A stretch of DNA of 9,650 nt, from contig SSSX01000238.1 of assembly GCA_015657735.1 (NCBI GenBank), forward strand, positions 1 through 9,650, in the 5' to 3' direction. Under the pieces are notes generated by a model, which worked only from the letters and a program-made list of their open reading frames with translations, was not told the origin of the DNA and made no database searches. How positions within the stretch are numbered: the first letter of the stretch is position 1; the number at the start of each line of letters is the position of its first letter. The position numbers and the translations under genes were made by a program. Origin of the DNA: Zoogloeaceae bacterium (lineage in GTDB: Bacteria > Pseudomonadota > Gammaproteobacteria > Burkholderiales > Rhodocyclaceae). Shown piece by piece: positions 1 through 6,000 of the stretch.

Positions 1-1616
1 ACCGTGTTGAACTGGCTGTTGAAGGCTTCCTCGAGGCGCTCGATCTCCTTTTCGTAGCGCAGCGTCGAAAACGCGGTTGGCGCGGCGAGCTTGAGGCCGT
101 GCTCGACGGTGAAGCGCTTGTACATCGCGTCGAGCATCTTGGAGATTTCGCCGATCTCGTCGGTGGATTTCTTGAGGTTGCCGCGCAGGTGCTGGAAGAA
201 GCCCTTCATCGCTTCGCGCAGGCCGCGCGAGAAGGCGGCATCGAGCATCGCCTCGCGGGTGCGGCGGGTTTCGTCGCGCAGGGCGTCGAGGCCGAGGTGG
301 CCGAAGAGGTTGTTGGAGAGGTTGGAGAACACGCTGCGCACTGCGTAATATTTTTGCAGGCCCTGTTCGAACTCGTCTTTCTCGGAGCGCACCTTGCGCA
401 TCATGTATTCGATGACGTTCTGGTTCTTGCCGCGCAGGTCGGTGAGTTCGGTGAGCTGCTCGCGCAGGCCGCTGAGGCGGGCGCCGAGGAGTTCGCGGGT
501 GCGGCTGACGATGTCGTTCACATCGCCGTAGGTGTTGTCGCGGACGATGTCGCGCTTGGTCGGCAGCAGTTCGGTGGACAGTGCCCGTTCGAGCTGCAGC
601 AGGCGGCTGCGGGCAAGGAGCGCCGCGTCGTCGTTGACCTTGGCGACCAGGCCCTTCTGCGCCGATACCGGGAAAACCTGTTCCGGCCCGATCTCGAGGG
701 TCGCGGCGACGCTGGCCACCTGACCGGCGATCTCGCGCTCGATGTCGTCCTCGCTGCGCAGGCCGTCCCACAGTCCGTCGATCTTGTTGAGCGCGACGAT
801 GCGCCCGCGCTGGCGCCGGCCGGCGTTGACGTGCTCGCGCCACACCGCGAGGTCGCTCTGGGTGACGCCGGTGTCGGCGGCGAGGATGAACAGCACCGCG
901 TGGGCGTTGGGCAGCAGGTTGAGGGTCAGTTCGGGTTCGGCGCCGATGGCGTTGAGGCCCGGCGTGTCGAGGATCACCAGGCCCTGCTCGAGCAGCGGGT
1001 GGGGAAACTGGATGATCGCGTGCCGCCACAGCGGAATCTCGACCTGGCCGTCGGCGTTCGGACGGATGCCGTGGTCGCCGCTTTCGTCGATCGGAAAGCC
1101 GAGCGCCTCGGCCTCGACGGTGCTCGCCATGCGCGTTTCGCCGACCTGGGCGAGGGCCTGCTGCAGGCTTTCGGCGGAGCTGGTGTCGAGAGGGCGGATC
1201 CGCCATTCCTCGGGATAGCGCTTGAGCTCGGTGATGCTGGCGTTGGTCTTGCGGCTTTCGATCGGCAGCAGGCGAATCTCGGGCTTGTCGCCGTCCTTCC
1301 ACTGCAGCTCGGTCGGGCACATGGTGGTGCGGCCGGCGCTGGAGGGCAGGATGCGGTTGCCGTAGCCGGCGAAGAAGACGGCGTTGATGAGTTCCGACTT
1401 GCCCCGCGAGAACTCGGCGACGAAGGCGACGATCAGCTTGTCCTCGCGCAGGCGGTCGAGCAGATACTGCAGGCGCAGGTCGGACTGGGCGTCGCCGATC
1501 TCGTTGGTCTGCAGCCACTTGCGCAGCTCCCCGATTCCCGAAGCGACATCGCCGCGCCACTGGGTGTAGGCGGAGAAGTGTTCAGCGAGCATTTGAGCGT
1601 CTTTCACGAGCTTCAT
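1..1616 (-). CDS. Dynamin-family GTPase, 3' end missing (runs off window)
   Basis: Large GTPase of the bacterial dynamin-like group; such proteins bind membranes and couple GTP hydrolysis to remodelling, but the role of this subgroup is not established. The minus-strand frame is open from 1616 to the window edge, giving 538 visible codons. The GTPase domain shows a P-loop at residues 67-74 (AEFSRGKS), a serine/threonine-rich switch I stretch (SSAGRTTMCPTEL), the G3 motif DTPG at 217-220 and the G4 motif NKID at 277-280. The helical region that follows is charged and probably forms the stalk. The first P-loop position is Ala rather than the usual Gly. No clamp-binding or transmembrane motif is visible; the C-terminus is outside the window. 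It reads in the same direction as mutM, 80 bp downstream, so co-transcription is possible. The start is uncertain: ATG at 1616 has AGGA directly against it, whereas GTG at 1607 has that AGGA at 9 bp, a better fit. Confidence 0.88.
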   Translation of the reverse strand, partial: MKLVKDAQMLAEHFSAYTQWRGDVASGIGELRKWLQTNEIGDAQSDLRLQYLLDRLREDKLIVAFVAEFSRGKSELINAVFFAGYGNRILPSSAGRTTMCPTELQWKDGDKPEIRLLPIESRKTNASITELKRYPEEWRIRPLDTSSAESLQQALAQVGETRMASTVEAEALGFPIDESGDHGIRPNADGQVEIPLWRHAIIQFPHPLLEQGLVILDTPGLNAIGAEPELTLNLLPNAHAVLFILAADTGVTQSDLAVWREHVNAGRRQRGRIVALNKIDGLWDGLRSEDDIEREIAGQVASVAATLEIGPEQVFPVSAQKGLVAKVNDDAALLARSRLLQLERALSTELLPTKRDIVRDNTYGDVNDIVSRTRELLGARLSGLREQLTELTDLRGKNQNVIEYMMRKVRSEKDEFEQGLQKYYAVRSVFSNLSNNLFGHLGLDALRDETRRTREAMLDAAFSRGLREAMKGFFQHLRGNLKKSTDEIGEISKMLDAMYKRFTVEHGLKLAAPTAFSTLRYEKEIERLEEAFNSQFNT

Positions 1617-1642
1617 TCCTGGCAAGGGGCCGCGGCGCCGGC

Positions 1643-1672
1643 GAAATATTTCAAGATTGATAGCATAAACGG
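1643..1672 (-). promoter_or_regulatory. AT-rich pocket upstream of the dynamin gene, possible promoter/operator
   Basis: In the 80-bp gap between mutM and the dynamin gene, about 30 bases are clearly AT-rich against GC-rich surroundings. They contain a perfect 10-bp palindrome, GAAATATTTC (1643-1652), ending 27 bp upstream of the ATG at 1616. I could not find a convincing -35/-10 pair on the minus strand, so this is only a possible promoter or operator site. Confidence 0.2.
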
Positions 1673-1696
1673 GATCGCCTTCGACCGGAATTGCTT

Positions 1697-2506
1697 TCAG
1701 CGCTGGCAGCGCGGGCAGTAGAAGGTGGCGCGCTGGCCCATGATGCGTTTGCGGATCGTCGTGCCGCAGTTCCGGCACGGCTCGCCGTCGCGGCCGTAGG
1801 CGAAATACTGCTGCTGGAAGTAGCCGGGCGAGCCGTTGCTGGAGACGAAGTCGCGCAGCGTGCTGCCGCCGGCGGCAAGGGCGTCGTGCAGGGTCTCGCG
1901 GATGCACGCGGCGAGGCGGGTGCAGCGGCGCAGGCCGAGTTCGCCGACCGGCAGGGTTGGATCGATGCCGGCGCGGAACAGGCTCTCCGAGGCGTAGATG
2001 TTGCCGATGCCGACCACGTGCGCGGCGTCCATCAGGAACAACTTGACCGGTGTCCGGCGTCCCCGGCTGGCCGTGTACAGCCAGCGGCCGTCGAAGGTCT
2101 CGCCGAGGGGTTCGACGCCGAGACCGGCGAGCAGCGGGTGGGGTGCCTCGCCGGCCTGCCACAGCACCAGCCCGAAGCGCCGCGGGTCGCGCAGGCGCAG
2201 CGCGCGCGGGCCGAAGACGAGGTCGAGGTGGTCGTGTTTTTCCGGCGCGGTCGCGGTCGGCACGATGCGCAGGCTGCCGGACATGCCCAGATGCACCAGC
2301 AGGCTGCCGGTGGCAAAGCGGAACACCAGATATTTCGCCCGCCGCTCGACGGCGGCGAGGCGCTGCCCGGCCAGCGTGGCGTCGAGGTCGTCCGGCACCG
2401 GATGGCGCAGGCGGCCGTTGCGGATGACCGCGCCGGTCACCGCGAGTCCGGTCAGTTCGGGCGCGATGCCGCGGCGGGTGGTTTCGACTTCGGGCAGTTC
2501 GGGCAT
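1697..2506 (-). CDS. mutM: Formamidopyrimidine-DNA glycosylase (Fpg/MutM)
   Basis: Base-excision repair enzyme that removes 8-oxoguanine and formamidopyrimidines and nicks the abasic site by beta/delta elimination. The protein is 269 aa, the usual length. It starts with PELPEVE: after Met removal, Pro2 is the Schiff-base nucleophile and Glu3 the acid, which fixes the start at 2506 even though the frame is open 22 codons further upstream. Other expected residues are Lys58 (beta-elimination), the void-filling trio Met75, Arg109 and Phe111, and Asn169 in the GNIYASE helix-two-turn-helix segment. A C-terminal zinc finger has Cys244, Cys247, Cys264 and Cys267 with the conserved Arg259. All key residues are present, so the enzyme should be active. 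I see no strong Shine-Dalgarno before the ATG. It is divergent from the TPR-lolB-ispE operon and upstream of the dynamin gene on the same strand. Confidence 0.97.
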   Translation of the reverse strand: MPELPEVETTRRGIAPELTGLAVTGAVIRNGRLRHPVPDDLDATLAGQRLAAVERRAKYLVFRFATGSLLVHLGMSGSLRIVPTATAPEKHDHLDLVFGPRALRLRDPRRFGLVLWQAGEAPHPLLAGLGVEPLGETFDGRWLYTASRGRRTPVKLFLMDAAHVVGIGNIYASESLFRAGIDPTLPVGELGLRRCTRLAACIRETLHDALAAGGSTLRDFVSSNGSPGYFQQQYFAYGRDGEPCRNCGTTIRKRIMGQRATFYCPRCQR

Positions 2507-2584
2507 GACGAAACGGAGGGGGCAGGGCGGCGCCGGGGCTGGCTTGCTGGCCTTCCGGAAAGCGCCTAACATCGGACGAACCCT

Positions 2585-2590
2585 ATTGTA
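2585..2590 (-). promoter_or_regulatory. Possible -10 element for mutM
   Basis: On the minus strand this reads TACAAT, five of six matches to the sigma-70 -10 consensus, and would start a transcript about 70 nt upstream of the mutM ATG. No good -35 hexamer is found 16-18 bp upstream of it, so the call is weak. The rest of the 173-bp divergent region (2507-2679) should also contain the promoter for the TPR operon, but I see no clear pair on the plus strand. Confidence 0.25.
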
Positions 2591-2679
2591 GCCGCGCGAT
2601 CCAACCCGCGTGCAGCGATGGCCGCATGCCGTCGGCCAGTGCCCCGGATCAAGTCCCGAACGTCTTGCCAGAATCTTTC

Positions 2680-4416
2680 ATGAAGCCCATTTCCCGCCTC
2701 GTGCGACCGGCCCGCCTGCTTGCCGTCCTGCTTGTCTCCGGCGGCCTGCTGGCCGGGGCGGTCCATGCCCAGCAGGCCGAGCCCGCCCCCGACGAGGGCG
2801 ACGGCGGCAAGGCGGCGGACTACCCGGCGCAGGAGCTGACGCCGCAGATTCTTTATCAGCTGATGCTCGCCGAGGTGGCCGGCGCCCGCGGCCAGGCGGT
2901 CATGGCCGCCCAGTCCTACCTCGACCTGGCGCGGCGCACCCGCGATCCGCGCATTGCCCGCCGCGCCGCCGAGATGGCCGTCTTCTCGCGTCAGGCCGAT
3001 CTCGCCGGCGACGCCGCCCGGCTGTGGCTGGAGCTCGAGCCGGCATCGCTGCAGGCCCAGCAGCTGGCGTCCGGCACCGCCGCCAGCGGTGCGCGGGTCG
3101 ACGAACTGCAGGCCAAGCTCGCCAACGCGCTGGCACGTCAGGGCGACACCATCGGCCCGGCGCTGATGGGGCTCAACCGCGGTCTCGCCCCCATCCCCGA
3201 CAAGGCGCTGGTCCGTCGCCTGGTGACCCAGCTCACCGAGCCTTACCTGGCCCACCCCGAAGCCCATTTCGCCCGCGCCAACGCCGCCTACGTGGCGGGC
3301 GACGCCGTGGCAGCGGCGGCGGCCCTCGACGGCGCGCTGAGCCTGCGGCCCGACTGGGAGCAGGCGGTGATCCTGCAAGCCCAGCTGCAGCAGGAGGCCT
3401 CCCCCGGCAAGGGCATCGACACCCTGCGCGACTACGTCGCCCGTCACCCGGATGCCCGCGAGCCGCGCATCACGCTGGCGCGCCTGCTGGTGGCGGCGAA
3501 GCAGTTCGGGCCGGCGCGCGAGCAGTTCGAGCACATCCTCAAGCGCGCGCCGGACGACCGCGACGTGGTCCACGCGGTCGGCCTGCTGGCCATGCAGCAG
3601 GGCGACGGGAACGCCGCCGAGAAGCACTTCCGCCATCTGCTGAGCCTTGGCTTCGGTGATCCGGACACGATCCGCATGTATCTCGGCCAGCTCGCCGAAG
3701 ACGCCCGGCATCCCGACGCGGCGCTCGGCTGGTACAAGGCCGTCGAGCCGGGCAGCCAGTTCGTCGCCGCGCAGGGGCGCATCGCCCAGGTTCTGGCCGG
3801 CCGCGGCAAGCTCGCCGAAGCGCGCCAGCATCTGCAGGCGGCGGCCCGCGAGGCGCCGAACGAGCGGGTCCAGTACGTCCTCGCCGAAGCCCAGCTGCTG
3901 CGCGACGCGAACCGTAACGAGGATGCCTTCGCGGTGCTCGACGAGGCCCTCCGCGCCGAGCCCGAAAATCCCGACCTGCTCTACGAGTCGGCGCTGATGG
4001 CCGAACGGGTCGGCCGCATCGAGGTCATGGAAGGCCGGCTGCGCAAGCTGATCGCCCTCAAGCCCGATCACGCCCACGCCTACAACGCGCTCGGCTACTC
4101 GCTGGCCGAACGCGGCCAGCGCCTCGACGAAGCCGAGACGCTGATCCGCAAGGCCCTCGCCCTCGCCCCCGACGATCCCTTCATCATCGACAGCCTGGGC
4201 TGGACCCAATACCGCCGCGGCCAGCTCGGCGACGCGCTGGCCTCGCTGCAGAAGGCCTTCGGCCTGCGCGCCGATCCGGAGATCGCCGCCCATCTGGGCG
4301 AAGTTCTGTGGATGCTCGGTCGCCGCGACGAGGCCGTGCGCACCTGGCGCGACGCCGCCAGGGCCCACCCGGAAAGCACCGTGCTGGCCGACGTCATCAA
4401 GAAGTTCAAGCCTTGA
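2680..4416 (+). CDS. Exported tetratricopeptide-repeat protein, LbcA-like by position
   Basis: A 578-aa protein made almost wholly of helical TPR-type repeats. The start at 2680 is chosen because it gives a clean signal peptide: basic N-terminus (KPISRLVRPAR), a hydrophobic core at residues 13-27 and a probable signal peptidase I site after Ala30 (V-H-A/Q). The frame is open 18 codons upstream, but that would bury the signal. An acidic linker (about 31-50) is followed by degenerate repeats. The clearest TPR units are near residues 467-500 (AYNALGYSLAERG), 501-533 (IIDSLGWTQYRRG) and 534-566 (HLGEVLWMLGRRDEA). I find no cysteine anywhere, so it is not a lipoprotein and should be periplasmic. 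It overlaps lolB by 4 bp. In Pseudomonas aeruginosa the gene in this slot is, from memory, PA4667 (LbcA), the TPR lipoprotein partner of the CtpA protease. Orthology is inferred from synteny and architecture only. Confidence 0.9.
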   Translation: MKPISRLVRPARLLAVLLVSGGLLAGAVHAQQAEPAPDEGDGGKAADYPAQELTPQILYQLMLAEVAGARGQAVMAAQSYLDLARRTRDPRIARRAAEMAVFSRQADLAGDAARLWLELEPASLQAQQLASGTAASGARVDELQAKLANALARQGDTIGPALMGLNRGLAPIPDKALVRRLVTQLTEPYLAHPEAHFARANAAYVAGDAVAAAAALDGALSLRPDWEQAVILQAQLQQEASPGKGIDTLRDYVARHPDAREPRITLARLLVAAKQFGPAREQFEHILKRAPDDRDVVHAVGLLAMQQGDGNAAEKHFRHLLSLGFGDPDTIRMYLGQLAEDARHPDAALGWYKAVEPGSQFVAAQGRIAQVLAGRGKLAEARQHLQAAAREAPNERVQYVLAEAQLLRDANRNEDAFAVLDEALRAEPENPDLLYESALMAERVGRIEVMEGRLRKLIALKPDHAHAYNALGYSLAERGQRLDEAETLIRKALALAPDDPFIIDSLGWTQYRRGQLGDALASLQKAFGLRADPEIAAHLGEVLWMLGRRDEAVRTWRDAARAHPESTVLADVIKKFKP

Positions 4417-4973
4417 AGGCGGCGTTGCTGATCGTCGCGCTCGGCCTCGCCGGCTGCGCGGCGCCGGCCTTGCGTGAGCCGCCGACGATGCGGCCGGTCG
4501 CTGCCGAGCTGGCCCGCTTCGCCCTCGCCGGCCGCCTGCAGGTGCGCGACGGCGAGCGCAGTGCGGCAGTCGGTGTCGACTGGCAGCACGACGGCGCGCA
4601 GGACGACTGGCTGTTCACCGGCCCGCTCGGCCAGGGGCTGGCGCGCATCGAATCCGGCCCCGCCGGCGCCCGCATGACCGAGGCCGGCGGCCAGCGCTCC
4701 AGCGCCGCCTCGGCCGCCGAACTGGCCGGATCGCTGCTCGGCGTCGACGCGCCCTTCGCCAGCCTGCCGCGCTGGGTCACCGCCCGGCCGGGCGACGGCG
4801 CGCAGGTCCGCGAGGTCGACGAACAGGGCCGCCTGCGCCGCCTCGTCGACCGCGGCTGGACCATCGAATACACCGAATACGCCGGCGATGCGCCCGACGC
4901 GCTGCCGCGTCGGATCGACATCCACCGCGGCGACACCCGCCTGCGCCTGATCGTCGACACCTGGAACCCCTGA
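4413..4973 (+). CDS. lolB: Outer-membrane lipoprotein receptor LolB
   Basis: Receives lipoproteins from the periplasmic carrier LolA and inserts them into the inner leaflet of the outer membrane; it is itself a lipoprotein. I place the start at TTG 4413, which overlaps the TPR stop codon (TTGA). This gives a short signal peptide ending in the lipobox LAGC with lipidated Cys15. The nearest alternative, TTG at 4425, would leave a very short signal. The precursor is 186 aa, slightly shorter than E. coli LolB. The PLG loop (Leu72) matches the protruding loop that carries the functionally important Leu68 of mature E. coli LolB. The C-terminal pattern (ALPRRIDIHRGDTRLRLIVD, then W) is typical of the beta-barrel fold. 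Residue 16 onward has no Asp at +2 that would retain it in the inner membrane. The 4-bp overlap upstream and 1-bp overlap with ispE indicate translational coupling. Confidence 0.93.
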   Translation: MKAALLIVALGLAGCAAPALREPPTMRPVAAELARFALAGRLQVRDGERSAAVGVDWQHDGAQDDWLFTGPLGQGLARIESGPAGARMTEAGGQRSSAASAAELAGSLLGVDAPFASLPRWVTARPGDGAQVREVDEQGRLRRLVDRGWTIEYTEYAGDAPDALPRRIDIHRGDTRLRLIVDTWNP

Positions 4974-5833
4974 TGAACGCTGCCGAATTCGATCCGGCCC
5001 GCCCGCAGCGCGTGCCCGCGCCGGCCAAGATCAATCTGTTCCTGCACATCGTCGGCCGCCGCGCCGACGGCTACCACCTGCTGCAGACCGCCTTCCGGAT
5101 GCTCGACTGGGGCGACGAGATCACGCTGCGGCGCCGTGACGACGGCGCCATCGTGCGTACCAGCGACGTCCCCGGCGTGCCGGCCGACGCCGATCTGGTG
5201 GTGCGCGCCGCGCGGGCGCTGCAAGCCGCCAGCGGCACCCGCTGCGGCGCCGACATCGGCGTCGTCAAGCGGATTCCGATGGGCGGCGGCCTGGGTGGCG
5301 GCAGCTCCGACGCGGCCAGCGTGCTGGTCGCGCTGAACCGCATCTGGGCGTGCGGCCTGTCGCGCGGGCAGTTGCAGGAAATCGGCCTCAAGCTCGGCGC
5401 GGACGTGCCTTTCTTCATCTTCGGCCGCACCGCGTTCGCCGAAGGGGTCGGCGAGGCGCTGCAGGCGATGGACGTGGCGCCGGCGTGGTACGTGATGGTC
5501 GCGCCGCCGGTCGCGGTGCCGACCGCCGAAATTTTTTCGGCGCCGGAGTTGACGCGGAACAGCGAACCCATAATAATGCGGCGCTTCGCAACACACACAA
5601 CGCGAAACGACATGCAGGCCACGGTCTGCAAACGGTTTCCGGAAGTGGCTGAAGCGCTGGTCTGGCTGTCGCAATACGGGGCGGCAAGAATGAGCGGTTC
5701 AGGGGCCTGTATCTTCGCCCCCTTCGATTCGGAGGAAAAGGCGCAGCAGGTCGTCGCCACCGCCCCGCAGGGCTGGAAAGTCTGGGTAGCCGCAGGGCTC
5801 GACAGGCATCCGCTGCTGGACTGGGTTGTGTAG
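4973..5833 (+). CDS. ispE: 4-diphosphocytidyl-2-C-methyl-D-erythritol kinase
   Basis: ATP-dependent GHMP kinase of the MEP (non-mevalonate) isoprenoid pathway; it phosphorylates the 2-hydroxyl of CDP-ME in the cytoplasm. The protein is 286 aa, normal for the family. It shows the N-terminal PAKINL motif with Lys19, the glycine-rich ATP loop MGGGLGGGSSDAA at residues 103-115, the catalytic Asp144 in GADVPFF and the C-terminal SGSGACIFAPF motif. The ATG shares its A with the lolB stop codon (TGATG), so translation is probably coupled. Base composition is ordinary GC-rich except around 5529-5577, where ATT, TTT and two consecutive ATA codons appear. That stretch coincides with a strong promoter-like sequence (listed separately). 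tRNA-Gln starts 18 bp after the stop codon. Confidence 0.97.
   Translation: MNAAEFDPARPQRVPAPAKINLFLHIVGRRADGYHLLQTAFRMLDWGDEITLRRRDDGAIVRTSDVPGVPADADLVVRAARALQAASGTRCGADIGVVKRIPMGGGLGGGSSDAASVLVALNRIWACGLSRGQLQEIGLKLGADVPFFIFGRTAFAEGVGEALQAMDVAPAWYVMVAPPVAVPTAEIFSAPELTRNSEPIIMRRFATHTTRNDMQATVCKRFPEVAEALVWLSQYGAARMSGSGACIFAPFDSEEKAQQVVATAPQGWKVWVAAGLDRHPLLDWVV
5529..5584 (+). promoter_or_regulatory. Stable-RNA-type sigma-70 promoter inside ispE, for tRNA-Gln
   Basis: The elements are a -35 TTGACG (5549-5554, 5/6 match), a 17-bp spacer and a -10 AATAAT (5572-5577, 5/6 match), followed by a purely G/C stretch GCGGCGC up to the predicted start near 5584. Upstream, AAATTTTTT (5529-5537) would lie at about -55 to -47, where an UP element binds the RNA polymerase alpha subunit. 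A GC-rich discriminator is typical of stringently controlled tRNA/rRNA promoters. The tRNA begins about 270 nt downstream. The transcription start is predicted, not observed. E. coli prs is, from memory, also transcribed with a long leader beginning in the gene upstream. Confidence 0.7.
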
Positions 5834-5851
5834 TTGGCGGAAACGATTTCT

Positions 5852-5928
5852 TGGGGAGTCGCCAAGTTGGTCAAGGCACCGGATTTTGATTCCGGCATTC
5901 GAAGGTTCGAATCCTTCTTCCCCAGCCA
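5852..5928 (+). tRNA. tRNA-Gln (anticodon UUG)
   Basis: A full cloverleaf can be drawn. The acceptor stem pairs TGGGGAG (5852-5858) with TTCCCCA (5918-5924) with a terminal U1-A72 pair and one G-U. The D-arm is GCC/GGC, the anticodon arm CCGGA/TCCGG with loop TTTTGAT (anticodon TTG at 5886-5888) and the T-arm GAAGG/CCTTC with loop TTCGAAT. The discriminator is G5925 and CCA is encoded (5926-5928). The weak U1-A72 pair and G73 are known glutaminyl-tRNA synthetase identity features. Length is 77 nt including CCA. It is transcribed from within or through ispE and is followed at once by an intrinsic terminator. Confidence 0.97.
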
Positions 5929-5935
5929 AATCCAG

Positions 5936-5967
5936 CGGGCAGGCCGAAAGCCTGCCCGTTTTGTTTT
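5936..5967 (+). terminator. Rho-independent terminator after tRNA-Gln
   Basis: A perfect 9-bp GC-rich stem, CGGGCAGGC (5936-5944) with GCCTGCCCG (5950-5958), has a CGAAA loop and is followed by TTTTGTTTT (5959-5967). It begins 8 nt after the tRNA CCA and ends 33 bp before the prs start codon. Confidence 0.92.
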
Positions 5968-6000
5968 ACGTAGTATTTCTTGCAGTCACGAGAGGTGATC

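Noticed and set aside
99..1721. 540-codon open frame on the plus strand
   Set aside because: It is codon-aligned with the minus-strand dynamin gene, which has intact GTPase motifs; the plus-strand translation is low-complexity (A, G, V, E, Q, D-rich) and shows no motif.
2507..2572. 22-codon N-terminal extension of MutM
   Set aside because: MutM needs Pro directly after the initiator Met as the catalytic amine, so an extended form would be inactive.
2566..4368. 600-codon open frame on the minus strand opposite the TPR gene
   Set aside because: An antisense shadow typical of GC-rich DNA. The plus-strand frame has a signal peptide, TPR repeats and operon overlap with lolB.
5699..5929. Small minus-strand open frame beginning MAGEEGFEPSNAGIKIRCLD
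   Set aside because: This is the antisense translation of the tRNA-Gln gene, a well-known source of spurious annotated proteins.
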